Source: Panax quinquefolius
Taxonomy: Eukaryota > Streptophyta > Magnoliopsida > Apiales > Araliaceae
Assembly: GCA_020205615.1 (NCBI GenBank)
Contig: CM035173.1
Coordinates: 47,289,617 to 47,353,616 of the forward strand
Reading direction: 5' to 3'
Length of the DNA stretch: 64,000 nucleotides
Part shown: positions 11,016 through 22,934 of the stretch, in pieces
How positions within the stretch are numbered: the stretch's first letter is position 1
How the letters are laid out: the number at the start of each line of letters is the position of its first letter
Program-made: the position numbers and the translations under genes
The notes under the pieces: model-generated
What the model saw: only the letters and a program-made list of their open reading frames with translations
The model's database searches: none
Told to the model about the DNA's origin: nothing

Positions 11016-12187
11016 CTCATTACTTTTTGATGTTTTTAATGAAAATAAACACTGTGATTTTGTTTTTCAACCAAAATAGTTAATTCAAAGCACTTTATCA
11101 ATGTTTATACATACTCTACCACATTCAATAATCAATTTATCAACTAAACAACTAATTAACCCTTAATTTCTACCTTAAACCAAACAATATATATATTCAC
11201 AAAAACTCACTGTAAAAATATTTTTCTTCACAAATTACATACATATCATCAATTCATTGACTATAACTTATGAAAATAGTTTTAACATCATTAGTATATC
11301 ATATAAAGCCACATAACAACAACAGTTTATCCTTACACAAGGATTCTACAGAGAATTAGGGAAGAGAAAAACTAAACTTTTAAAACTAAAAAAAAGTAGG
11401 ATGATACCTTGAAGAAGATGATGATGATACCATCTCTTTGATTGTCAAGCTTTTCTCCTCTTCACTCCTAATTCTCTAGGATTCTCTCACTGTTCTTCTT
11501 CTCTTCTTCTTCTTCCTCTGAGTTTTTCTTTTCTTCTCTCTTACCTCTCTCTTCTATTCTTACGTCTTAGAATATAACGCATATAAGATATAATATATAT
11601 TAATTATATAATAAAATACTAACTTAACTGATATCAAGTTTTTTTTATTTTGAAAACCAAAACCCAAAGGCTTTGTTTGGCTAACCACTAAAAAATAATC
11701 AATTAATCCTTATGCCTTGTTTGGTAAAACACAATTAGATTAAAGACTTAATAGGCATTAGGCCTTGTTTGACAAAACTGAATTAAAACTCCTTTAAGTT
11801 AATTTTATAAGTACTTATAAAAGATTATTTGTCATACTTTTATTAAATTAAATTAATTCTAATAATAATTTATTACTTCATCACATAAATCAATACCACA
11901 AAATTATAATTTTCTATATAATTATAACTTTATTTAATTAACTAACACATCCTTTTAAGTACACATTCAAATAAAAGAATAACAATTCAATTAATCAAAA
12001 CTCTCTAACTTAATAATTAAATTAAATTAGCATAAAATAATTAATTTCCTTAATTATTTATTTAAAAATAGTTAACCAAATTGAATTAAATTTGAACAAT
12101 TATTTATTCAACAATAAACACACCCATTAAATACTTAAATAATTCAATAAATATTTAATATAATAATTAAAATTCTAGAATGTTACA
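11016..12187 (-). repeat. E LTR, truncated
   Basis: LTR start TGTAACATTCTAGAATT on the minus strand at 12187. Very AT-rich, with a TATAAGATATAATATAT stretch near 11582-11600 and a donor-like AAGGTATC near 11411. The 3' end of the LTR is missing. No gene is seen here. Confidence 0.7.
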
Positions 12188-12981
12188 TCATTCCTCCTTA
12201 TAAGGATTCGTCCTCTAATCATAATTCAAATAATTCATTCGTCACATTCTCCCTACTTTACAAAGATTACATCCCCGAATCGAAGACATAGATTAAACAA
12301 ATAACTGTGGTAATTCTTCATCATTTGATTCGAGTTCCCACGTAGCCTCTTCGACATTGTGGTTCCTCCATATTACCTTCACAGAAGGTATCACTTTATT
12401 TCTGAGCACTTGTTCTTTCCTGTCGACTATCTGGATAGGAACCTCTTCATAGGACAAGTCTTTCTCAAATTACAATGGTTCGTACTCGATCACATGCTTG
12501 TAATCGGACTTATATGGTCGTAACATCGAAACGTGAAAAACATTATGTATGTTTTGCAATTCTGGAGGTAGAGCTACCTCGTAAGCCACCTCTCCAACTT
12601 TTCGCAGCACTTCGAAGGGTCCAATAAACCTCGGGCTTAGTTTCCCCTTTTTACCAAATTGAATTTTTCCCTTCCAAGGTGAAACTTTTAGGAAAACATA
12701 ATTTCCTACGTCAAATGCACGATCTTGTCTGTGTTGATCAACATATTTCTTTTATGCATCTTGAAAGAATTGACTATCAATCTTGTTCGATGAGTTTGAC
12801 AACCTCAGCAGTTTGTTGTACCAGTTCTGGTCCTAACAGTTGACGTTCACCGACTTCATCCCAGCACAGTGGAGTTCTGCACCTCCTGCCGTACAATGCT
12901 TCATAAGGCGGCATGCCGATACTTGCGTGGTAACTGTTATTGTAGGCAAATTCCACCAATGGCCATGATTACAACTGCTTG
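12188..12981 (-). pseudogene. E integrase C-terminus and chromodomain
   Basis: 12188-12199 is a polypurine tract (TAAGGAGGAATGA). 12300-12470 encodes a chromodomain tail of the VKVIWRNHNVEEATWELE type. 12777-12981 encodes [20 protein letters not shown] and [19 protein letters not shown], the integrase region downstream of the DDE core. The catalytic core lies past the break at 12981 and is absent. Confidence 0.75.
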
Positions 12982-13865
12982 CTTGGCCATGATTACCACC
13001 GAAGTGGTTACCATTCTTGGCATGATAATTTCCCCCACGATGGTTATCATTGTTTCGATGGCCGTTGCCACCGGTACGAATATTATCGTGTTGTTATACG
13101 TTGCCTTTTAGTTGTGCTGACTCATTATCGCGCTCTAATAACTGAGCCCTATTCACAACATCTGAATATAAACAAAGTTTGTGAGAAATGAGGTATTGAT
13201 GTATCTCAGGTTTCAAACCTCTTAGAAATATTCGCGTCATTCGCTCCTCATTATCGACCAAATGGGATACAAACCGGGATAACTCCACAAATTTAGCCTC
13301 GTATTGCGACACGATCATATTATTTTACTCCGACTTGATAAACTCCACCTCCTTCATGTGACGAATACTTTCGGGAAAGTACTTGTCGTTGAACAACTCT
13401 TGGAACTTCTCCCAAGGCATCTTGAGTGCATCAGGCTGGGTACGTTTTATAGATTCCCACCAGTAATCTGCCTCTTCACGCAACATAAAGGTGGCAAAGG
13501 GAACCTTTTGCTCCTCGGAGCATCCCAAGACATCAAATATCTTGGTGATCTGTTTTAACCACGTCTCCGCCTTAAGTGGTTCTGGCTTTCCCAAAAACTC
13601 CGGTGGTCCCAGCTCCTTGAACTGCTTAGCGGTGACCATCGAGAGTTGCGGTGTTTCCACTGAATTTTGAGCAGAGTCTCTCTCTACTTTGATGTTGCAT
13701 GAATTGCATAAAGCCTCTGAGCATCTCATCGTTCATCATCTGATCGATGTTGTTATTTACCTGAGGATTATTGTCTTCCTGTTGCACATTATCCTTGATA
13801 TTGATAGTTGGTGACTCAACGGTCTCATGTGCTTCATTGCTGATCTCAACATTTTCAGATGCCAT
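12982..13865 (-). pseudogene. A3 gag, broken
   Basis: The start MASENVEISNEAHETVE at 13865 equals the A2 gag start. The core FNDKYFPESIRHMKEVEF is at 13325-13729, continuing after a TAA at about 13322 (a Gln position in A2) into EAKFVELSRFVSHLVDNEER (13094-13318). Small single-base losses near 13650-13690, each at a CCAG, CCTG or CAGG site compared with A2, break the frame. The C-terminal part with zinc knuckles and all of pol is missing because the copy is joined to E at 12981. Confidence 0.75.
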
Positions 13866-14035
13866 TTTCAAACACTGTCACAAAACAAGGGTTAATTCAC
13901 ATATCACATATTAACCCTATACTTTGACCGACCAATTAAATACCAAATAAACTTAGGTAGGTCATACTAGCGAAGGAATTCCCCGTCTCTCCCCTCCTAG
14001 TTCTTGTCTCACATCTCAAATGGGGATCATATCCT

Positions 14036-14050
14036 AAGCTTTGATACTAA
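14036..14050 (-). other. A3 primer binding site, decayed
   Basis: Minus strand TTAGTATCAAAGCTT beside the LTR end; the TGG that should pair with the tRNA 3' CCA has become TAG. Confidence 0.6.
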
Positions 14051-15194
14051 CTGTGGCGCCCCAAAATAGGTATACATCACCCATCTTGAGTCGCCAAATA
14101 CATGGTATAAAATTCAAATACAACTTAATTATACAAATGTGTGTGTAAAATACGACAAAACATAATCTAAGAGTTTCAATAAGAATATTGTCATCTAGAC
14201 AATATCCACACTCAATGGAGTCCTCATTACATTTATTGTCACACTATTTTATAGAATAGTGAGGACTAAAAAACAACCATCCGGACCAGTTAATCCGTTC
14301 CCAGACTCGTCCCAAACTATATTCTCATTTCACGAAGAGAATAGTGAAAGAAAGGGTGAGCTCAACTAGCCCAAGAAGAAATATTATGACTAAGATAATG
14401 CGAATAAATTATCCTTAGCCTTCAACAATATAACAACCGATAGAATATAATAGACAACAAGTTTTAGATCAACAACTGCAATGAATAAGCAATCTATTAG
14501 AAGAGTCAAAGTAGAGTATAAAATCTACTATCTTCTATGATTTAAAAGTTTTCATCAACTTTATCATTTGAGACTCAAACTTTAATAAATAAAATCGAAT
14601 CATCCCCGCATCACGACCAAGGATATTCATGTAATCATCAATGGTCATGATTATACCGAATAATCCCTGGTCATAATCATACCAACAACTGTCCATCAAT
14701 GAACTACAGGCCAATAAGGACTTTCACCACACCATTCATCACATTACGATCATGATTATACCGAATAATCCCTGGTCATAATCATACCAAGTCCATTTAT
14801 GCACGTAAGCCACAGACGACTTTCATCACAATATAAGCATGAGGATGATGACAATGACATAATAATTCAGTAAAAAAAATTCAAGGATAAATTTTAAAGA
14901 TTTATAATTTAATTTATCAAGAAATCAATAACGTCCAAATTGTCAACATGATACTGCTTTGTGGAGTAAAATTCAAGAATGCTCAGAATAATATTTCCAT
15001 GAAAAGATACTGGATGAAGCGCAAATATCCAGGATATTCTACTAATTTCATGGAGTATAGAAGCCAAAACTTTAACCAACTGAGTATAATAGAATATATG
15101 AAGCTCGCAAATGGATTTTACCGCCATGTGGTAATCCACATAGGCGAGATCATTTCCACAATTTAATAAGGAATGAATACGAAGGGTCATTCAT

Positions 15195-15480
15195 CATGCA
15201 TGCGGTAATCCACATAGACAGGTTATTCCAACAGAATAATAAAGAATGAAATAATAGAAGAATTCACCAGGCATGCGATAGACCGCACAGACAGGTTATT
15301 CCAACAGAATAATAAAGAATGGAATAACATAAGAATTCACTAGGCATGCGATAGACCGCATAGACAGTTTATTCCAACAGAATAATAAAGAATGGAATAA
15401 CAGAAGAATTCACCAGGCATGCGATAGTCCGCACAGACAAGTTAGTCCAACAGAATAATAAAGAATGGAATAACAACCCT
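15195..15480 (-). repeat. Tandem ~72-bp repeats in A3 LTR
   Basis: Four units containing CCAGGCATGCGATAGACCGC and the inverted pair GTTATTCC ... GGAATAAC with an 18-base spacer. Each unit could therefore fold into a hairpin. The same array occurs at 25537-25890. Confidence 0.8.
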
Positions 15481-15672
15481 TACGAGTATTGAAAGAAAAT
15501 AACTCTCTTCATGAATACGAAAGAAATAATACCCCTTACCTTAGAAGAAACTGGATACTAGAATAGTGAGGTAGCAGACTTCTCTTCTTCTTTTCTCTCT
15601 ATAATTTCTCTCTATAATAATGGCTCTTGTGAGACTTAGTGAATTGGTGAGAAATGAAGGAAGAATGAGCTT

Positions 15673-15682
15673 CTATTTATAG
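15673..15682 (-). promoter_or_regulatory. TATA box of A3 LTR
   Basis: CTATAAATAG on the minus strand; the context GCTCATTC downstream is shared with the A4 LTRs. A donor-like AAGGTAAGGGG lies near 15533-15543. Confidence 0.65.
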
Positions 15683-16159
15683 GAAAATATAGTTTCAATA
15701 ATTGCACATTTTGGGGTTCGAAATATTACAGTATAATACCTTCCTCTTTTTCTTCATTTTTAATTTAGTCCTGCATGTATTATCAAACTTTCACCACCTC
15801 CCCTAATAGTAAATCATGTGAATCAATAGTAAATCATGTGACTCAATAGTTCTAAACGTGTGAAAAAATTAATTATAGTATAGTACCTTCATCTATACTT
15901 CCATTTTTAATTTAGTCATGCAAGTATTATCAATCTTGCACCAACTCCCGTAATAGTAAATCATGTGAATCAATAGTACACACATGTGATCACATATTTA
16001 TAAGCATGTGAAATAATAGCAATTAATTGCTCATTTATCCGGTTAGTTACCCGATAACTTCCAGATATCAATTATTATCGAAATAAAGATTTCCACTATA
16101 ATCAATGAAACTATGATTTCATCAATAACACGAACTTACATCATTAATATTATAATTCA

Positions 16160-17653
16160 TGTGAAATATCGATGTTGGGTAAAATCTATATAGTAGTAAG
16201 TGACAAGTAATAAAGTGATAAGTCGATTATCGTTCCCACATAGATCAACTAACAATAATCTTAAACTCACTAGTTCAAATTTCCTATTAATACTAGTTTT
16301 ATTAAACTATTCAACTCAATGATTATAATTAAAGATTCTAATTTAATTAATAAAATAAACTACCACAAACCAATCACAAATATCAAAATCTAGAATTTCA
16401 AACAATTAATGGAGAATTAGACTTATGATTTCACCTTAAGCTTCACTCTGATTTTAACACCTTTATTCAATTCAAATCACTATATTCGGTTTATTAATCA
16501 AGAACACGAATGTAGTATTAACCACCTCTCGATGTACTAATACCGTATTAACTTAAATCCACAATTAAGATAGAAATAAGTTAAACACCTTAATCAACTA
16601 ACTCACTATATCTCTTTGTGAATTACAATTAAAGAAGGTTTAAGAATAAGTTCTCTATCCGATTACATGCGATGTCAAACATATCTCTACCTTAACATTC
16701 ATCAAGATTCTGCTATTCACAAAATTTATGAACACATGCTATATTAACTAGGTCTAGATTTGAATATCCTCTCTCGATTCCATACAAATCCACATAGAAT
16801 TGTTGATCAGACAATTCATAAATTCAAGCTCAAATCAATATAGATAAACTGGAAATAGATTATTTAAATGGAATTCAAAGTTTACAAAATCATCGATTCA
16901 CTCAAAGATCAATCATAAGCCTAAAAAGTGAATTAGTTCATCTTTAACGAAATAAACACTGAATAAATCATAGAAAACATTCTTTCAATTACAAATAATA
17001 GCCTAAGATGAAGAATATTGAAAAACACCCTTCACGTAGCCTAGAATTGCAATCGTCTTAAAAATCTCCACAAAATACTCCTCCTATGCTTGCTTTGAGA
17101 AAAACTGAGATTAATCTTCGTAATGTGCCTTGTGTCTTGTTGAATTCGTTGTTAATTGAGTAGTAGATGTCCAACACACAAGTCCCAGCCGAAATTCCAT
17201 CTCTCTAGAGTTCCATTGCCATGCAATAAGCTAGAATCCATGCCCAAGAAGAGTTTCAATCTTAATAAAAAGACTACGAAATTGACACCCCCACCCCGAG
17301 CGAAGGGGTTCAAAAATAAAAAGCAAGCCCGATGGGTACCTTCTACCTTCTACCTGAAACTCGCTTTGATGAAGACCCCCCCTACGTAGCGGGGGTATAT
17401 AATCTAAACAAAGCAGCCCGTGGGCCTCTATTCTCGCTAAGCGATTTTTCTTTTGCACTTCATGATTTCTTCCAAACTTGCACCAATTGACTCCATATCA
17501 TCTAGAATAACTCCAAATACACGTTAAACGCCACAACAACCATCCTACATATAAAATAACATAAAACAAGTGAAAACGAACAAGAACACGAGAAATGAGC
17601 AACAAATAAGCATGAAATGGACATTGATTCGCGTATATAAAATCCACTTATCA
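16160..17653 (-). repeat. Athila-like 3' LTR (about 1.49 kb)
   Basis: LTR start TGATAAGTGGATTTTATA on the minus strand at 17653 next to a polypurine tract. The other end is placed at 16160 because family A homology stops at 16159; an alternative end is TG at 16173. Region 17280-17440 holds GC-rich short inverted repeats and a TATA-like ATTATATAC (minus) near 17396. No gene is seen in it. Confidence 0.75.
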
Positions 17654-17668
17654 AAATCCCCCAAACTT
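17654..17668 (-). other. Athila-like polypurine tract at LTR edge
   Basis: AAGTTTGGGGGATTT on the minus strand directly before the LTR start. This is the functional position. Confidence 0.8.
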
Positions 17669-18054
17669 AAGCCGTCTTTAGTCCTCGAGCACAAAACAAC
17701 TACATCTTTATCTTGATGAGATGAAATGAATCTAATCTAATTTATATGCTTTCGAATCCATCAGTATCGCGGAATCAAGATTATCTTAACGGCCTCAGCG
17801 AAAACAAGCAACTATAAAATATTAATCACCACAACCAATCTACAATTCCATCTTAATCCTCAAATCTCAAGCCATCATCACTGGTAAAGTGTGTGTGTGA
17901 TGAACATCTATGATAACTTCTACAGATTCAAATTCAATACATAACCAATTTCTTAGAAGGAATCATACAATGCAAACTTAAAAATTTCAAAAATAGACGG
18001 CTTCAACTAAAACTAAGCAGTTACTAATCTCAGGGGTTCACATAAGGTACTTAT

Positions 18055-18096
<42 letters not shown>

Positions 18097-19004
18097 CGGG
18101 GGCTTTTTGCTCTTTTCCCTCTTTATTCATCATTTTTTTTTATTTTTTCTATATACATACATGACTGTGCAATGTCTCATCCCATTAGGATGACAATGCT
18201 ACCCCTTAGCAAGCTTTCGACCAACGACTCCCAGACCATAAAAGACCTTAGGGTGCTAGGTGTAAAGACAATCCCCTCAGGCGTACTTGCTCAAGTAACA
18301 AAGGCCCAAAACAAGACTAGTCGATATATATATATATATTTTTCTTTTTTTTTTTAGATAAAGCTTATATACCCCACATATCATCCCCCAAACTTAGGTT
18401 CTTGCTTAATTTTTGCCTTTACTATCTATCCTTGTCATTCTCTCATTTACGCTAACATTATCCTTTAGAGACTATTTATGTATCAATTTGAACTGACCAG
18501 TTAACAAAGATGTTATTAATCGTGCTAACATTTTCTATACCAGTTTCAAACGAGCTCAAGATTTAATTCTTAACAGAAATTGTATCACAGTTCTAGTACT
18601 CAATGCTGTATTGGTTAACTTATTATCAATCTCATCTTTGGCCCACAAATAATATGAACTACAACATTGCTGGACTTATGCAAACACAATATATCACTAA
18701 CTAATTTTTTTTATATATATAACAAAATGCACTATTTACAAAACTAATTACTATGCAATGACAACAATAACCTAAACTACTATGTATGCACCTAAGCTAT
18801 CATGCAATACCAAAATTAATATGCAATACTGAAATTAAAATGACAACTTAATATGCAATACTGAAATTAAAATGACAAAATACAAACCTATAAGTACTAC
18901 ATATGCATGCAAACATGTATGTAAATCCCCCAAACTTAAGTAATACAATGTCCTCATTAGATGAATAATCAAAATTAAGTACGTGAGGACTTCCCTGCTA
19001 TCAC
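17669..19004 (-). other. Athila-like 3' untranslated spacer
   Basis: No coding sequence is recognised. It contains a (TA)n run at 18057-18093, a shorter one near 18325-18340, and two further internal polypurine-like tracts at 18384-18398 and 18923-18940. Confidence 0.7.
18923..18940 (-). other. Internal duplicate of the polypurine tract
   Basis: The 18 bases AAATCCCCCAAACTTAAG (plus) are identical to 17654-17671 next to the LTR. Looser copies sit at 18384-18398 and about 20255-20266. Confidence 0.7.
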
Positions 19005-20230
19005 TTAAGTCTGAGGAGGTGGTTGTTGATCTTCTTCGTCTGAATCACTTGGTGAAAATCTCGGCATTGGTCCGGGCTGCTGATATGGAAATTGAGCCGT
19101 CGGGTTGAAGCTTTGAAGGGTTGTGTTGAGTGAGGCGAAAGATGCGTTCATAGCATCAAACATGTGATCTTGCCTCATTGCCAATCGCCGCATTTCCCGA
19201 CGTGCTGCTTTGTTGTGCGCATTCATTTGATTTTAGAAATCAAGGAACTGAGAACTGGATATAGCCTCGGTCTGCGGTACCTGTTCGGCCCCTTGATCTT
19301 CCATAGCTTCATCATCATCCTCCGATGCCTCTATAGCATCAACTTCGTCTTCCAAAGCCGACGAAAAAATAAAGCCCAGACCAGGCGGATGTGACTCGCC
19401 TCCTGCCCATACAGAATACTGTTCTATCATTCTAGAATTAAGCAACGCGAACGGCATTTGTGTGGGCTCGTCGTCGGACCATCTCACCCCTGCATTGCGA
19501 CACAACCCACATATGAGTGATGGGTGTGGCAAGCCGCCCAAAAAATTTCCACGTAAACACCGGTGGAGGGAGAAACAGATAATGGCCCCAACGTCGATAA
19601 TGAAATCTTGCACAATTGCGTACAACAGCAACGCCTTCTTTTTGGTGATGTCCGAGGTGTGTTGGGACGAAAGCAATTTAGCGCATAAGAATGCGTACCA
19701 TATTTTTCCATACCGGCTAAGGTCCTTGCTATGGAACACTGTGCCTCCCTTCCAACCTTTCATCCAAGATGTTCCCGACTTTGTTATCTCCGTGATTATT
19801 GTATCATAGTCCGGATCGAATTTCGTAGGTGAGCATAATGGCGATGGCGAGGTACCCGTGATTGATAGTAGGTGTTGATTGCATCGGCCTTTGAATGGAA
19901 CCAACCGACCCTCGTACAAACGCGTGGAATGGTTCTTTGTCCTCAGCGTTTGCATAGAATTCCTTGACAATGTTGACCACAGCGGGTTCCGGCTCTTATG
20001 TGAATTTCGTCCACCCCTTTTGATAAATTTGAGGCATAATCTCCCCATCGTTAGGATCTGGTGCCAACCCCCGCTCCGGTGTAAGGGCTTTGGTGAGCAT
20101 GTAATCATCTGGAATTCGGTGATGGCGACACTCTTCAATTCCGGTGATCAAAAGTTTGGGTTGGTTGAGATGGCCTTGAACTCTCTCCCCTTTAGCATTT
20201 TGATGTTGAATGCGAAGCCATGATCTCTCT
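19005..20230 (-). pseudogene. Athila-like accessory ORF (Transposase_32-like)
   Basis: A coding region downstream of pol on the same strand. The longest open part (19233-20138) shows YAFLCAKLLSSQHTSDITKK, ALLLYAIVQDF, GLPHPSLICGLCRNAGVRWS and DEPTQMPFA. These words are typical of the putative plant transposon protein family (Transposase_32), which often follows pol in Athila/Tat-type elements. The N-terminal part, including an EFYANAE motif near 19960, is in another frame. An acidic tail (EASEDDDEAMEDQ) leads to a stop near 19230, and a final open piece (19005-19226) is Gln/Pro-rich. Its role in the element is unknown. Confidence 0.7.
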
Positions 20231-21340
20231 CTATTGCTTACCTTTCCTTAGCTCACCCCCAAACTTGGTTGAAACACAATGACGAACACTTGGTGTGCAC
20301 AAATGGTTATCCCCCACACTTGTGAAATTGGCCCTCCAATATGGTGAATGAAGCTTAGTAATTTGAGAATAATGATATGCTTGCCTCTCAAATGGTCTCA
20401 ACTATCCTCTATGAAGGCCCTAATTCAAAATTTGATGAGTGTAGTTGAAGAGTGGTGTGTAGAATATGGGATGGGATGTGGTAATATATAGAGGTGGTGT
20501 GAGGGTGTTTATTGGTGGATTGAAGAGGTGGGTAGAGGTAGTGGAGCATTTGAGATCGTGGGTGTAGTGGGTGGTGGGTGGTGGTTATGAGGATTCTTAA
20601 TTGAAGGGGAAGTTATGGGAGTTGTGGAGTCTAGCATATGTAACTGCCAAAAAATTGGTTGAAATCCAGGACCCCAGCCCGTGGAAGTGGTGTTAAGTTG
20701 AAAAAGCCCACCCCGATGGCCATAGCTCTTGCTATCGACTTTGGGGACCCCACCCGTGGGGTTATAGTGTTTTTGAGGCCCGCCCCGGTGGGCATGCTTA
20801 TTGTCAAAAAAAAATGCAGGATACCCCACTTCGGCCAGAGTTGTAGTCTGAAGGGCACCCACGTGACGGGCATGATTCTTGCCAAGCTCTCATGTTTTCT
20901 CACTTTGCTTCATTGTAACTCACTTAATGATCCATTTTCCATCCTGCAAGATATATCACATGAGAATTAGTGAGTTAGTGATGACATAATGTATTATGGA
21001 GAGATTAACGAGACTTTTATTGTATGCTACTACCTAGTAATTGAATAAAAACTATATTTTAACAAATATGAATGACAAATACGAGAAATAAACTAAAGAT
21101 TGGTTTGCCTCCCAATTAGCACTTGATTTTAAGTCGTTCAGCCTAACTACTTCCTGTTCAGTTTGTGTTGGCAAATGTGATGGCGATCACATCGGTGTTA
21201 GCTTCTCCACCCCAATAATGCTTTAGACGATGTCCGTTGACTTTGAACGTATCTAATGGATTGCATGTTGTAGAGTTCAAGCTGCGCCGTGAGAGAATAC
21301 AGCTTGATAGTGAATGGTCTCGACCATCCCGACTTAAGCT
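20231..21340 (-). other. Athila-like spacer between pol and accessory ORF
   Basis: No gene is recognised. 20509-20600 is G/T-rich low complexity. 20660-20880 holds a run of short GC-rich inverted repeats such as ACCCCACCCGTGGGGT and GCCCGCCCCGGTGGGC spaced about 45-50 bp apart. Confidence 0.65.
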
Positions 21341-22260
21341 TTCACAGGAACAATCGCGGTGTGAGTTGAACAAAAGGGTGATTGCCTGGCTCGAATGTTC
21401 GATGCATAATTTTCTGGTCGTGCATCTTTTTACTTTTCTTTGTATATTTTGGAGTTCTCATAGGCGTGAAGGTGAAATTCATCGAGTTCATTCGGTTGAA
21501 GTAGTCTCTTCTCCCTACAATTTGCTTGATCAAAATTGAGTTTTTGAACCTTGATAAAGCCTTATCTTTGTAGCTCGGCCGGTAAGTGACATGCCTTCCG
21601 TCTGATGTAGTTGATATGGTGACATCGATTGGTGTCTTGTATGCGATCTGTATGCCCATAATGCATCATCAATCTAAGCGACCAATCTTTTCGACTCAGA
21701 TTTACTACTTTCTCCAATATCTTCTTAACTTCTCTATTTGATACCTCAGCCTGTCCACTTGTTTGAGGGTGATACGCTGTAGCCACCTTGTGGTTAACCC
21801 CATACTTGGCCAAAAGAGCTGTAAAAGACTTATTGCAGAAGTGACTACCTTCGTCACTGATTATTGCTCTTGGCGTGCCAAACCTCATGAAAATTCTTTT
21901 CTGTAGGAATTTGAGGACCACCTTGGCATCATTGGATGGTAGTCTTTTGACTTGACCCACTTCGATCGTAATCCACATGAGTAGAATATAATGATTGTTC
22001 AAAGATGAAGGGAATGGACCCATGAAATCGATACCCCATACATCAAAGATTTCTACTTCAAGAATTGTTTGTAAAGGCATCTCATTCCATTTCGAAATGT
22101 TGCCCACCCTTTGACACCTATCGCATTGTTTGACAAAATGGTGGGCATCCTTAAATAATGTGGGCCAATAAAACCCAGATTGCAACACCTTCATTTCTTG
22201 TCCTCTCACTCCCATAATGTCCGCCGTACGCGAGATGAGTGACACTCATGCGAGAATGTT
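21341..22260 (-). pseudogene. Athila-like integrase
   Basis: A long open stretch (21562-22245) holds the zinc-finger end [15 protein letters not shown], the first core Asp in [11 protein letters not shown], the second in [11 protein letters not shown], and the Glu in [14 protein letters not shown]. Catalytic DDE residues are therefore all present. The N-terminal HX..H part and the C-terminus (KKMHDQKIMHRTFEPGN, 21342-21659) are in other frames. The protein would insert element DNA into the genome; this copy is frame-broken at both ends. Confidence 0.8.
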
Positions 22261-22934
22261 CTTCACTTCTTTATAAGGGGGATGCCGTCTAATCATTTTT
22301 GTCGGCGCCTTTGCTTGAACAAATACGGTTTCGTCCCACATGTACCATTTCACGTCCTGAGGAAACTTCATATTTTGTTGTCTTGTGAGGTCAGGTGGTA
22401 GAATGTTGCTCACAAGAAAATTTGCATAATCCCATACCACGGGAATCTCTCAGAAAAATCAAACGAGTTGCTCATCTAGGAATGATTCGTTAATTTCACA
22501 TCTCATCTTCTTTTGCTTTCCTTGGTTTTCCGGCTAGACAAGTGATCGACTACTTGATTCTCCGTCCCCTTTCTATCCTTTATTTCTAAGTCAAACTCTT
22601 GAAGTAGGAGAATCCATCGGATAAGGCGTGGCTTAGCATCCTTTTTCGCTGTTAAGTACCGAATCACTGAATGGTCTATGTAGACTATCACCTTAGTCCC
22701 GATCAAGTATGCCCGGAATTTGTCAAATGCATACACCACTGCAAACAATTCCTTTTCTGTGGTTGTGTAATTCATTTGAGTCTCTGTGAGTGTTTTGCTT
22801 GCGTAGTATATGGCGTGAAACACCTTGTCTCGTCGTTGGCCCAAAACAGCCCCAACCACGTAGTCACTTGCATCACACATTAGCTCGAATGGCATGTTCC
22901 AATCCGGTGAGACTATCACGGGGGCTGTAGTCAA
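22261..22934 (-). pseudogene. Athila-like RNase H and connection
   Basis: [18 protein letters not shown] carries the first catalytic Asp of the RT-linked RNase H, followed by [20 protein letters not shown] (catalytic Glu) and [13 protein letters not shown] (next Asp), 22503-22934. 22246-22440 is the linker to integrase. A short gap with stops separates the two. Confidence 0.8.

Larger units (their letters stand above)
11016..12981 (-). mobile_element. E: 3' fragment of a second chromovirus family
   Basis: Only the 3' end of a Ty3/gypsy element is present: part of its LTR (11016-12187), a polypurine tract and about 0.8 kb of integrase and chromodomain. Both ends are broken: the left against the A2 LTR, the right against A3 gag within a shared GGCCATGATTA word. 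The coding part is closest to element B by eye. Confidence 0.75.
14052..16159 (-). repeat. A3 5' LTR, 3' part (2,108 bp)
   Basis: LTR end GGGGCGCCACA at 14052. It runs through palindrome repeats, a tandem block and TATA box to 16159, where homology with other family A LTRs stops and the Athila LTR begins. The missing U3 start matches about 26598-27256. Confidence 0.8.

Noticed and set aside
15195..15480. Regular repeats with conserved cores resembling a CRISPR array
   Set aside because: Units are contiguous tandem repeats without unique spacers, lie inside a plant LTR, and no cas gene is present.
18057..18093. (TA)n run as a possible promoter or origin
   Set aside because: Simple microsatellite; similar runs at 34710, 46015 and 55917 are in unrelated contexts.
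20509..20862. Overlapping open frames on both strands rich in Gly/Pro in the Athila-like spacer
   Set aside because: They follow from the GC-rich repeated mini-hairpins and low-complexity GGTGG runs; no domain words.
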